A stretch of 58,166 nucleotides of DNA from Rhynchopus sp. YZ270_cl-10 (GCA_964035575.1 CAXIVB010000001.1:1-58166); one strand, 5' to 3'. Positions 24,932 to 34,529 are shown, numbered from the stretch's first letter. Notes: a model not told the origin generated them from the letters alone. Made by a program: numbers and translations.

Positions 24932-25014
24932 TTTTTTCCTTATTTGTGGTGTAACACACAGAAGTTGGTTGAAAAGTGAACTGATAGTATTCAGCGCAAA
25001 GCATGATTATTGAA

Positions 25015-25086
25015 GGGTATATAGCTCAGTGGTAGAGCATTCGGCTGCAGTCCGAACGGTCCCTGGTTCGAACCCGGGTGTGCCCT
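25015..25086 (+). tRNA. tRNA-Cys(GCA)
   Basis: Loop CTGCAGT on stem TTCGG/CCGAA; acceptor GGGTATA/TGTGCCC, discriminator T. Sole Cys gene in the unit. Confidence 0.96.
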
Positions 25087-25187
25087 CTCTTTTTGTTTCA
25101 AGACCAGATTTTCTCTTGAGTGTTACTTCTCCCTTTTTGGTTTTGAATTCCATCCCCACCTTGTAAAGATTCGTTTAAGAAATGTAA

Positions 25188-25260
25188 GGGGGTTTAGCTC
25201 AAATGGTAGAGCGCTCGCTCAGCATGCGAGAGGTAGAGGGATCGATACCCTCAATCTCCA
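25188..25260 (+). tRNA. tRNA-Ala(AGC), C33
   Basis: Loop TCAGCAT on stem CTCGC/GCGAG, C at 33; acceptor GGGGGTT/AATCTCC with the alanine G3-T70 pair; discriminator A. All three Ala species here share C33. Confidence 0.95.
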
Positions 25261-25351
25261 AACATTTTTTGGCTTGGAAACACTGTTGTGATATTTCCAG
25301 ATCTCGATTCTTTTTGGTACCAAAGAAAAAGAAGGAAGCGACAGAATTGTA

Positions 25352-25423
25352 TCTCCTATGGTGTAGTGGTTAGCACTCGAGACTCTGAATCTCGCGACCG
25401 CGGTTCGAATCCGCGTAGGAGAA
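25352..25423 (+). tRNA. tRNA-Gln(CTG)
   Basis: Loop CTCTGAA on stem CGAGA/TCTCG; acceptor TCTCCTA/TAGGAGA, discriminator A. Confidence 0.96.
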
Positions 25424-25516
25424 CTTTCCTTTTTCTCCGTTTCGTCCCTTGTTATTCTCCTCTGTGACTGGTTGAAACGCATTCCCACTTCCATATTCTT
25501 GTTGGCTTTTATTGAA

Positions 25517-25598
25517 GGCGAGATGGCCGAGTGGTCTAAGGCGCCAGGTTAAGGCCCTGGTCCCTTCGGGGGCGTGGGTTCAAACCCCACTCTCGTCA
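25517..25598 (+). tRNA. tRNA-Leu(AAG)
   Basis: Class II; loop TTAAGGC on stem CCAGG/CCTGG; acceptor GGCGAGA/TCTCGTC, discriminator A. Nearly the same body as Leu(TAG) at 25820. Confidence 0.96.
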
Positions 25599-25687
25599 CT
25601 TGTTATTCTTTTTCATTTTCATTTTCAATCTATCCCTTTTGTTTTGTTTTCAAGATTGTGCAAAACACAAAAAGCACACTTGTCAGG

Positions 25688-25760
25688 TCCTCCTTGGCGC
25701 AGTCGGTAGCGCGTCAGGCTGTTAACCTGCAGGTCGTTGGTTCGAACCCAACAGGAGGAG
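25688..25760 (+). tRNA. tRNA-Asn(GTT), copy 2
   Basis: Same sequence as 6358-6430, loop CTGTTAA. Confidence 0.97.
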
Positions 25761-25819
25761 ACTTTTTTCCCTTCTCAAACCATTTTCTGTTCTTTGCAAA
25801 AGTCATAAAAAACTGGGAA

Positions 25820-25901
25820 GGCGAGATGGCCGAGCGGTCTAAGGCGCCAGGTTTAGGCCCTGGTCTCTTCGGAGGCGTGGGTTCAAACCCCACTCTCGTC
25901 A
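25820..25901 (+). tRNA. tRNA-Leu(TAG)
   Basis: Class II; loop TTTAGGC; acceptor GGCGAGA/TCTCGTC, discriminator A. Confidence 0.96.
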
Positions 25902-25965
25902 CGTTATTACCATTTTTCCGCAGAAAACCCACCTCTTGTGGAAAACAGTTCCGGTCATTATTGTA

Positions 25966-26038
25966 GCAGCTATCGTCTAGTGGTTAGGACGCTCGCCTCA
26001 CACGCGAGAGATCGTCGGTTCAATCCCGACTAGCTGTA
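25966..26038 (+). tRNA. tRNA-Val(CAC)
   Basis: Loop CTCACAC on stem CTCGC/GCGAG; acceptor GCAGCTA/TAGCTGT with G1-T72; discriminator A. Confidence 0.96.
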
Positions 26039-26128
26039 ATTTCTTTTTGAACTTTCCTTCACATTTTCGTTCAATGCAACGATCGAAAAGATGTCCCCAT
26101 GCAGATAATAGTTTTGCCTACTATCAGA

Positions 26129-26200
26129 TCCGCTGTAGTATAGTGGTTAGAACAGCCGGCTCTCACCCGGCAGACCGGGGTTCAATTCCCCGCAGCGGAA
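26129..26200 (+). tRNA. tRNA-Glu(CTC)
   Basis: Loop CTCTCAC on stem GCCGG/CCGGC; acceptor TCCGCTG/CAGCGGA, discriminator A. Confidence 0.96.
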
Positions 26201-26294
26201 AATACTTTTTTTTAGACCAAGTTTTGGAGAGAAGAATTTCTGACTTTTGAATATTAACGCCATCATGTAAATCTGGATGAAGAAAATAATCAGT

Positions 26295-26366
26295 GGCTTA
26301 GTGGTCTAGTGGCATGATTCTCGCTTCGGGTGCGAGAGGTCCAGGGTTCGATTCCCTGCTGAGCCC
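26295..26366 (+). tRNA. tRNA-Pro(CGG)
   Basis: Loop TTCGGGT; otherwise one base different from Pro(TGG) at 9622. Followed by CTCTTTTT. Confidence 0.97.
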
Positions 26367-26580
26367 CTCTTTTTATTTAGGTAGTTTCTTGCTTGGGAAT
26401 TGTTTAGAAAAATTATTTCCACATCTTTTCGACCACCAAAATCCCAAGATGAAGAAGTTTGGAAAAGTGCATTTTTGTGAAAGTATTTTGCCATATCTTT
26501 GTTGTCACCAAAATCCCAAGATGGTGAGAGAATCTTGAAAAATCATTTTCCATATTTTCACTTCCCAGTGAAAAAGAGAA

Positions 26581-26653
26581 TACCCATGGTGGGGATCGAA
26601 CCCACAATCTTTCGCTTAGGAAGCGAACGCCTTATCCATTGGGCTACACGGGC
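26581..26653 (-). tRNA. tRNA-Arg(CCT)
   Basis: Loop TTCCTAA on stem TTCGC/GCGAA; acceptor GCCCGTG/CATGGGT with G1-T72; discriminator A. The D stem has one mismatch. Confidence 0.94.
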
Positions 26654-26759
26654 CTAATAGTTTTACCTTCTTTCCTTTTCTCTGGGGTGGTCAAATTTAG
26701 GACAAGAGACTTTTCTGCATGACCACTCCACAATGATTCTTTGGTTTAAATGAATGTGA

Positions 26760-26832
26760 GCCTCCCTAGCTCAGTCGGTAGAGCGCAAGGCCCTTAACCT
26801 TGTGGTCGCGGGTTCGAGCCCCGCGGGAGGTG
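26760..26832 (+). tRNA. tRNA-Lys(CTT), copy 2, C33
   Basis: Same sequence as 6985-7057 (loop CCCTTAA), on the opposite strand. Confidence 0.96.
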
Positions 26833-27142
26833 CTTTTCTTTTTGAATGTTCACGATTTTGCAGGTTTCTGAGATTTTGAGGCAAATGAAAACCAAAAAAT
26901 ATTTCCTCCACTTGATCTCAGTTCTGTTTCGTTGGCAAGTTGAGAGTGGAATTTGGGTGAAAATATGTGTTTTCCGAACCAACACAGGACTCCCACCGAC
27001 CGGTGTAGGTTTTGCGTTCAACCAGGTGTGAACTGCTTCCACTCGCGAAAAGTGCCAGACCCTTTTGCTGGGGATAGCACGTTTCAGCCCCACAACTTAT
27101 CTCCTTTCTGGGCATGTCCAGTGTGCTCAGCTGCCGCTTCTT
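26833..27142. other. spacer, no gene recognised
   Basis: After the T-run of Lys(CTT) no tRNA, repeat or element end is seen until the element-3 end. The last about 25 bp (CCAGTGTGCTCAGCTGCCGC TTCTT) recur imperfectly at 27589-27611 on the other side of element 3. Confidence 0.5.
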
Positions 27143-27553
27143 GGCGACTCACCAGTACAGAGTGGTGGAATCCAGCACAGAATGGAATGGCTGGGAAATC
27201 CTTAGCAATCCATAATTCAGATGGAAAAACTCCTGACCCGGCTATTGAATTTTCGGATCATTTTCTCAGTCACAATGCAAGCACAGAATGGAAACCAAAA
27301 CCAAGCACAGAATGGAACACGGCTATAAGACTCCAGCCATTCCATTCTGTGCTGGTTTTTCGTTTCCATTCTGTGCTTGCATTGTGACTGAGAAAATGAT
27401 CTGAAAATTCAATACCCGGGTCAGGAGTTTTTTTTTCCACTCCTAACAAATCCTTACAGTAAGCCTATAAGTCTCCAGCCATTCCATTCTGTGCTGGTTT
27501 TTGGAGCCCATTCTGTGAGCACTCGCTCGGGCCTGTACTGGAGTATAGCGGCC
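27143..27553 (+). mobile_element. tRNA-targeting element 3, short relative
   Basis: Left end GGCGACTCACCAGTACAG matches the 5' ends of elements 1 and 2. The right end CTGTACTGGAGTATAGCGGCC matches the other end with a small change. Inside is one palindrome of about 210 bp (27222-27430) with GCACAGAATGG motifs. The exact right end and target duplication are unclear, and the flanks show no tRNA gene. Unit 2: 55429-55839. Confidence 0.75.
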
Positions 27554-27650
27554 AGGCCATCTCCCTTCTGCGTTCCTGCCTGTCACATCCAGTGCTCAGT
27601 TGCTGCTTCTTCAGCACAACCGCATCACATCACATCACCAAAAAATAGAA

Positions 27651-27722
27651 AGGCAACTGGGGGGATCGAACCCCCGACCCTTGGTTTACAAGACCAATGC
27701 TCTGCCACTGAGCTAAATCGCC
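27651..27722 (-). tRNA. tRNA-Thr(TGT)
   Basis: Loop CTTGTAA on stem TTGGT/ACCAA, T33 unlike the other two Thr genes; acceptor GGCGATT/AGTTGCC, discriminator T. Confidence 0.95.
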
Positions 27723-27804
27723 GCTGATTAAGATGCTTTTGCTGTTTCTCCTGCGAAGAAGTTTTTCAAGACAACACAGAAAGGAAAGTGTGTAAAAAAA
27801 GAAA

Positions 27805-27875
27805 TGACCCTAGACGGAATCGAACCGCCGTTGATGGATTTGGAATCCATAGTGCTACCGCTACACCATAGGGCC
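27805..27875 (-). tRNA. tRNA-Trp(CCA)
   Basis: Loop TTCCAAA on stem ATGGA/TCCAT; acceptor GGCCCTA/TAGGGTC, discriminator A. Sole Trp gene in the unit; in trypanosomes this tRNA is imported into mitochondria and edited there. Confidence 0.96.
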
Positions 27876-27960
27876 CATGATTTAGGGCTTCAATGCGTTT
27901 AGCATGAAGGTGGAAATTTTGCTGAAAATCCCACACAAAGGAAAAAGACACACAAAAAAG

Positions 27961-28033
27961 TGCGAGGTGCCAGGATCGAACTGACGACCTTAGGATTATG
28001 GGACCTACGCGCTCCCGACTGCGCCAACCTCGC
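27961..28033 (-). tRNA. elongator tRNA-Met(CAT), C33
   Basis: Loop CCCATAA on stem TAGGT/TCCTA, C at 33; acceptor GCGAGGT/ACCTCGC, discriminator A. The T loop GTTCGATC and G1-C72 pair mark it as the elongator. Confidence 0.94.
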
Positions 28034-28157
28034 CTTGATATTATCGTATCATTAAGAAATACATGGGGTGCAAATTTCTACAGGTTTGTGTGGCAAAAAA
28101 AATTTTTTGAGCCAAAAAATTTTATGGGCTTCTGTGAAAACAATGACAGTTGTAGAA

Positions 28158-28241
28158 CCTCTCGTAGCTCAATTGGTAGAGCGCTCGACTGTAGAATACT
28201 CGGTTATCGAGCGGTCGCTGGTTCGATTCCGGCCGAGAGGA
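28158..28241 (+). tRNA. tRNA-Tyr(GTA) with 11-nt intron
   Basis: Anticodon stem CTCGA/TCGAG with CTGTAG, then about 11 extra bases AATACTCGGTT before the closing A. The canonical 37/38 position holds the intron. C1-G72 pair (CCTCTCG/CGAGAGG) as in eukaryotic Tyr tRNAs; discriminator A. Trypanosome tRNA-Tyr also has an 11-nt intron and is their only tRNA with one. Confidence 0.94.
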
Positions 28242-28318
28242 TTTTTTTCGTTTTCGTGTTCCAGATTATTTTCTGCAAACAGATGACTGCCTAAAAACAA
28301 AGAACGGTGAGAATTACA

Positions 28319-28400
28319 GCAGTCGTATCCAAGTGGTTACGGAGGTGGACTAGAAATCCATTGGGCTCTGCCCGCGCAGGTTCAAGTCCTGCCGACTGCG
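28319..28400 (+). tRNA. tRNA-Ser(AGA)
   Basis: Class II; loop CTAGAAA; acceptor GCAGTCG/CGACTGC, discriminator G. Last intact tRNA gene before the unit boundary. Confidence 0.96.
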
Positions 28401-28525
28401 ATTCATTTTTTGTTCACGAATTTTCGTGCATTTTCGTCGTTTCTGTGCTCATTTTAGACCATTTTGATGCGCGAAATTAAATCAGAGTGAAGATTGTATC
28501 CTCGGTAGTATAGAGGTCAGTATTT

Positions 28526-30471
28526 GGCGACTATCAAGTACATTCGGACGCAACCAAGCACATTCTGGAAACGAAAACCAAGCACATTCTGGACGGATCC
28601 AGACTTGACCCACTTACAGGCCAAAAAAAATTTTTCTACACAAAAAAAAATTTTTTTTCACAGAACAAGATTTTTGAGAAAATTTTTCACGCCAAAACTT
28701 TGTCTCACCTGAAAATGACAAAAAATGTAACCTACACCAGCCAGATAACACAACCTAGAACCTGCAGGTTCCCGCACACCCGCACAACCACACCAGCCAG
28801 ATAACGCTGCCAGAACCCCGCACACCCGCACAACCACACGAACCAGCTAAGGACCGCAAACCCGCGCACCCGTCAACCCGCAAACCCGCACAACCACCAG
28901 CCAGATAACGCAACCTAGAACCAGCAGGTTCCCGCACACCCGCACAACCACACCAGCCAGATAACGCTTCCAGAACCCCGCACACCCGCACAACCACACG
29001 AACCAGCTAAGGACCGGCAGACAACCTTAGATCCATAATTCACTTTTCGGGTTCTGGGGTTTGAACCTCCAACACCGAAGAAACTCTTATGTGTGGAACC
29101 TGCGTGCTACACACTAGGACACTTAGTCCTCCTTAGTGAAAATCCTTATGGAAGACATAGTGTCCTAGTGGGTACCACACAGGTCCCTTACAGTGTGGAT
29201 TCTTATTGGTTGGAGGTTCAAACCCCTGAGGGAGCAGTTTTTGTTTCCACCAATGAATCCTTAAGGATTTGTTAGGGGAAAAGTGAATTCTGGATTGCTC
29301 AGGATTTCCCAGCCATTCCAGGATGTGCTTGCATCTCAGAAAAGGGCACTTTTTCGTTTCAAACCAAAAAGTGCCCTTTTCCGAGATGCAAGTACATTCT
29401 GGAATGGCTGGGAAATCCTTAAGGATCCAGAATTCACTTTTCCTTAAGGATTTGTTAGGGGAAAAGTGAATTCTGGATTGCTCAGGATTTCCCAGCCATT
29501 CCAGAATGTACTTGCATCTCAGAAAAGTGCACTTTTTCGTTAAAAACCAAAAAGTGTCCTTTTCTGAGATGCAAGCACATTCTGGAATGGCTGGGAAATC
29601 CTTAAGGATCCAGAATTCACTTTTCCTTAAGGATTTGTTAGGGGAAAAGTGAATTATGGATTGCTCAGGATTTCCCAGCCATTCCAGAATGTACTTGCAT
29701 CTCAGAAAAGTGCACTTTTTCGTTAAAAACCAAAAAGTGTCCTTTTCTGAGATGCAAGCACATTCTGGAATGGCTGGGAAATCCTGAGCAATCCAGAATT
29801 CACTTTTCCCCTAACAAATCCTTAAGGAAAAGTGAATTCTGGATCCTTAAGGAATTCCCAGCCATTCCAGAATGTACTTGCATCTCAGAAAAGTGCACTT
29901 TTTCGTTAAAAACCAAAAAGTGCACTTTTCTCAGATGCAAGTACATTCTGGAATGGCTGGGAATTCCTTAAGGATCCAGAATTCACATTTCCTTAAGGAT
30001 TTGCTAGGGGAAAAGTGAATTCTGGATTGCTCAGGATTTCCCAGCCATTCCAGAATGTGCTTGCATCTGAGAAAAGTGCACTTTTTGGTTTTTAACGAAA
30101 AAGTGCACTTTTCTGAGATGCAAGTACATTCTGGAATGGCTGGGAATTCCTTAAGGATCCAGAATTCACTTTTCCTTAAGGATTTCACTGCAGGAAAATA
30201 CCGGAAAATTTCTGACCCGGGTATTGAATATCCGGACCCTATTCTCAAAAAAATGCAAGCACATTCTGAAACCAAAATGCAAGCACATTCTGGAAATCGT
30301 TATTTTTCTGAAAACCAAGCACATTCTGGAAACGAAAACCAAGCACAGTCTGGAACACGGCTATAAGGCCCCGGCTATTCCAGAATGTGCTTGGTTTTCG
30401 TTTCCAGAATGTGCTTACATTTTGGGGTCCAGAATGTGCGTATTCGCACCAGGCTGTACTGGAATATGGCC
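28526..30471 (+). mobile_element. tRNA-targeting element 1, complete (1,946 bp)
   Basis: Ends GGCGACTATCAAGTACA and, inverted, GGCCATATTCCAGTACA. From the left: AAGCACATTCTGG motifs, an AT-rich block with ACTTGACCCACTTACAGGCC shared with element 2, a C-rich tandem repeat (28732-29020), paired tRNA-like boxes, five palindromes (29279-30173) and further motifs. No transposase-size frame. Position within the tRNA and orientation equal those of element 2. A one-sided copy is at 758-2185; the next starts at 56812. Confidence 0.93.
28732..29020. repeat. C-rich tandem repeat in element 1
   Basis: Complement of the G-rich repeat of element 2: CCGCACACCCGCACAACCAC and CCAGCCAGATAACGC recur. Unit 2: 57018-57306. 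Confidence 0.8.
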
Positions 30472-30586
30472 CAGTATTTCCGCCTGTCACGCGGAAGACC
30501 CGGGTTCAATTCCCGGCCGGGGAATTCTTTTTTGTACAGGGCTCCCACTCATTGTTTCGTTTCTTTTCTGATGAAAATCAAATCAG

Positions 30587-30659
30587 GCCCCGTTGGCGCA
30601 ATGGATAGCGCGTTGGACTTCGAATCCAAAGGTTGCGGGTTCGAGTCCCGCACGGGGTT
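30587..30659 (+). tRNA. tRNA-Arg(TCG), unit 2
   Basis: Copy of 2301-2373; no difference seen. Confidence 0.95.
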
Positions 30660-30945
30660 AACTTTTTGAACATTGTTTTTTTGAACTTTTTTGAAAACAC
30701 AAAAAAGTGAGAGGTTGGTGTCAAATGAATTACAGTGACAAGTTACAGTCACAACAGATAAAAACATTGGGTCCAGTGGGAAGGGGTCACCCCGGGATTT
30801 TGGATTTTTTGGTAGTCAACCCACCCATAAGAACCTTGAAAAATTTTTGGGAAAAACTTGAAAACTGGAAATTCTTTGAAAAGCTGACATTTCAGAAAAA
30901 ATTTTCTGAACATGAAAATTTTGCTTCCCCCTTTAAAAAAAGAAC

Positions 30946-31017
30946 TGCACTTACCGGGAGTCGAACCCGGGCCGCTCGCTTGGAAGGCGAGAATACTAAC
31001 CGTTATACCATAAGTGC
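30946..31017 (-). tRNA. tRNA-Gly(TCC), unit 2
   Basis: Copy of 2660-2731; no difference seen. Confidence 0.96.
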
Positions 31018-31106
31018 TGTTACTTTCATGCAAAGTGTTTTCTTTGTGAGGGGCGATTTCAAAATGAAAATAATTTCAAATTCTTCAAATTGCCTAAAAA
31101 AAGAAG

Positions 31107-31178
31107 CAACCGTGGCAGGACTCGAACCTGCAACCGCCTGATCCGTGGTCAGGCGCTCTTCCATTGAGCCACACGGTC
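31107..31178 (-). tRNA. tRNA-Arg(ACG), C33, unit 2
   Basis: Copy of 2821-2892; loop CCACGGA retained. Confidence 0.95.
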
Positions 31179-31266
31179 CATGTCTTTAGGCAATAGTATT
31201 TTTTATGTGGCCTGCATATTTTTGGAGTTGAAAAAAAATTTAGACGGTTGATTGTACAGCTAAAAA

Positions 31267-31338
31267 AGCGGTTACCGAGAATTGAACTCGGGTCTCCCGT
31301 GCCACAAACGGGTGTTCTAACCACTAAACCATAACCGC
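31267..31338 (-). tRNA. tRNA-His(GTG), unit 2
   Basis: Copy of 2981-3052. Confidence 0.95.
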
Positions 31339-31454
31339 TTGAATATTCCCACTTATTGGGATCTCAGAAAGGGTTTTATTTCGAGGGATATTGTGAAATA
31401 TTTTTCAACCATGCAACGAGCGGCAACTCGAGCACAATTTCGACTAATATCGTA

Positions 31455-31525
31455 GCGTAATTGGTCTAGTGGTAGAATGGCCCCCCGCCACGGGGTCGGC
31501 CCGGGTTCGATTCCCGGATTACGCA
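31455..31525 (+). tRNA. tRNA-Gly(GCC), C33, unit 2
   Basis: Copy of 3169-3239; loop CCGCCAC retained. Confidence 0.95.
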
Positions 31526-32469
31526 CTCTCTTTTTGCGATTGACAAAAGCAAAACAATATGGTTTCGGACAGTTTCAGGTCAGTCACAAACTCGTTCAAA
31601 ACGAAAAAGTGGAAATGATATGTACTCTTTCTTGTGTAAGGATTCTTAGTGGAGAAAGAAATTTTTTGTCTGATGCCGGTTTTTGCTCGACATAGTAAGT
31701 CAGTTCAGTCACAACTTCCGTCACAATCGAAAAAAAATTTGACTCATATGTTTATAAACCCATGCTGACTTACATGTTTATTTGTTCACAAAAATCCCAG
31801 TTCATAAACATGTAAGTCAGTATGGCCGCTCTGGTGGCCGCATGTTTTTGGGTTAACTTACGTGTTTATGAAAAACCTGACTTACATGTTTATTTGTTCA
31901 CAAAATTCCCTGGGTTAATAACCATGTAAGTCAGGTTGGGACTACAACATGTTCATAAACCCAACCTGACTTACATGTATATTTCTTCACAAAATTCCCA
32001 AGATATGGCCGGTGCACTGGTCAGAGACATCACGTTTGCGGGCCAACCCCCCTGTGCGCCCGATTAGGAATACCCCTGTGCGCCCGATTAGCTTACCCCC
32101 TGTGCGCCCACCTACCTAGTCACTGTGACCAGGTGCCTGGTCAGATCTGACCAGGTACCCTTACTAATATGCCTTACCAATATGGCCAGGGGTGTGGTAT
32201 GTTGGGTGCACAAGGGAGTTTCACGATGGGGGAATACATGCTGGACATGTGCCTTATCTTATGCACAGGTGCAATGGATGGCATAGCAAACCCGTATACC
32301 CATTGCGTGTGTGGGTTTGCTGGCCTAGGACTGTATGGAAAGTGCACGGGTCCACCGCAGTGCAACCAGTCATGCACCAAGGGCAACTGGCTGTTTTATC
32401 AATTTTTGAACTTTTTTTTAGACATTGCCAAACCTTCTCCATAATCTGAGATCTTGGGAAACAAGATAA

Positions 32470-32541
32470 GCTCGCGTGGCGCAATGGAAGCGCGTCGGTT
32501 CCCGACGCCGGAGGTTGCGGGTTCGATCCCCGCCGCGAGTA
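32470..32541 (+). tRNA. tRNA-Arg(CCG), C33, unit 2
   Basis: Copy of 4184-4255. Confidence 0.88.
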
Positions 32542-32678
32542 CTTTTTGTTCATTCCAAAATATTTTTAGATTTCCTCCTTCTCAGAGATTTCTTGTCACA
32601 AAACTTTGCCAAATTGAAAATTCAGAAATATGAAAATATCAAAAAACAGCTCCGAAATTTGAAAGCAATCAAAAAGGA

Positions 32679-32750
32679 TTCCCCCTCCGGGGTTTGAACC
32701 CGGGTCGCCTGGGTGAAAGCCAGGTATACTAACCACTGTACTAAAGGGGA
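32679..32750 (-). tRNA. tRNA-Glu(TTC), unit 2
   Basis: Copy of 4393-4464. Confidence 0.95.
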
Positions 32751-32851
32751 GGTGATACTTAGGCACAATCCAAAAAGGGTACTTTTGTGCAAGCTACACG
32801 GAGTTTCAAACGAAAAAAAAAAAAATGAAAAATGAAAATCCAAAAAGACAA

Positions 32852-34529
32852 GGGCTCGGCGGGGAATTGAACCCCGGACCTCTCGCACCCTAAGCGAGAA
32901 TCATGGCCATCCTCCAGTACAGGCCCGCAAAATTTGGCACAGAATGGGCCCAAAAAAACCAGCACAGAATGGAAACGAAAAACCAGCACAGAATGGAATA
33001 GCCGGAGCCTAATAGCCGTGTTCCATTCTGTGCTGGCTTTTCGTTTCCATTCTGTGCTGGTTTTTCAGAAAATTTTTGATTTCCATTCTGTACTGGCTTT
33101 TCGTTTCCATTCTGTGCTGGCATTTTGACTGAGAAAATGATCCGAAATTCAATACCCGGGTCAGGAGTTTTTTTTCCTCTCCTAACAAATCCTTAAGGAA
33201 AAGTGAATTATGGATTGCTCAGGATTCCGCAGCCATTCCATTCTGTGCTGGTGTTTCAAAAAAGTACACTTTTTCGTTACGAACCAAAAAGTGCACTTTT
33301 CTGAAACACCAGCACAGAATGGAATAGCTGGGGAATCCTTAGCAATCCATAATTCACTTTTCCCCTAACAAATCCTTAAGGAAAAGTGAATTATGGATCC
33401 TTAAGGATTCCCCAGCCATTCCATTCTGTGCTGGTGTTTCAAAAAAGTGCACTTTTTCGTTACGAACCAAAAAGTGCACTTTTCTGAAACACCAGCACAG
33501 AATGGAATAGCTGGGGAATCCTTAGCAATCCATAATTCACTTTTCCCCTAACAAATCCTTAAGGAAAAGTGAATTATGGATCCTTAAGGATTCCCCAGCC
33601 ATTCCATTCTGTGCTGGTGATTCAGAAAAGTGCACTTTTTTGGTTCGAAACGAAAAAGTGCACTTTTCTGAAACACCAGCACAGAATGGAATGGCTGGGA
33701 AATCCTTAGCAATCCATAATTCACTTTTCCTTAAGGATTTGTTAGGGGAAACAAAAACTGCTGCTTCTGGGGTTTGAACCTCCGACCACTGGGAAAATAG
33801 AATGTGAACAACCCTTGTGGTGCCCACTTGGATGCTTCGTCAGCAATAAGGATTTCCATTAAAGTAGAGAGAGTGTCCTAGTGGTTACCACACAGGTTCC
33901 GCACACTACATATTACTACTGGTCGGAGGTTCAAACCCCAGAGGGTGCAGTTTTTGTTGTTCGTGTGGTTAATAAGCTGGCTGGTGGGTGCGGGTGCACG
34001 GGACCCTGCTGGTTCTAGGTTGCGTTATCTGGCTGGTGGTTGTGCGGGTTTGCGGGTTGACGGGTGCGCGGGTTTGCGGTCCCTAGCTGGTTCGTGTGGT
34101 CGATAAGCTGGCTCTTGGGTGCGGGTGTGCGGGAACCTACTGGTTCTAGGTTGCGTTATCTGGCTGGTGGTTGTGCGGGTTTGCGGGTTGACGGGTGCGC
34201 GGGTTTGCGGTCACTAGCTGGTTCGTGTGGTTGTGCGGGTGCGCGGGGTTCGGGCAGCGTTATCTGGTTCTAGGTTGTGTTAACTGGCTGGTGTAGGTGA
34301 AACTTTTTGTCATTTTCAGGTGAGACAAAGTTTTGGCCTGAAAAATTTTCTCAAAAATCTTGCTCTGTGAAAAAAAAATTTTTTTGTGTAGAAAAAATTT
34401 TTTTGGCCTGTAAGTGGGTCAAGTCTGAGTCCGTCCATTCTGTGCTGGTTTTTGGGTCACCATTCTGTGCTGGATTCCACCATTCTGTACTGGTGAGTCG
34501 CCAGAATCATGCCACTAGACCACCGAGCC
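32852..34529 (-). tRNA. tRNA-Pro(AGG), interrupted, unit 2
   Basis: Copy of 4566-6243: same break, same duplication AGAATCAT (32897-32904, 34503-34510). Confidence 0.93.
32905..34502 (-). mobile_element. tRNA-targeting element 2, unit 2
   Basis: Copy of 4619-6216, so the insertion predates the current spread of this array unit. Confidence 0.92.

Larger units (their letters stand above)
758..29043. repeat. array unit 1 (28,286 bp)
   Basis: First full period of the tandem array. The left edge falls inside tRNA-targeting element 1, about 518 bp in from that element's left end as seen in unit 2. So the first copy of element 1 and its tRNA-Asp host lack their left parts. All features listed between these coordinates recur 28,286 bp downstream in the same order and strand. 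Confidence 0.97.
28499..30524 (+). tRNA. tRNA-Asp(GTC), interrupted by element 1
   Basis: Bases 1-27 at 28499-28525, bases 20-72 plus discriminator at 30472-30524, with CAGTATTT duplicated on both sides (28518-28525, 30472-30479). Taking out the element and one duplication leaves the sequence of the intact Asp gene at 9985. The gene spans the boundary between units 1 and 2. Confidence 0.95.
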
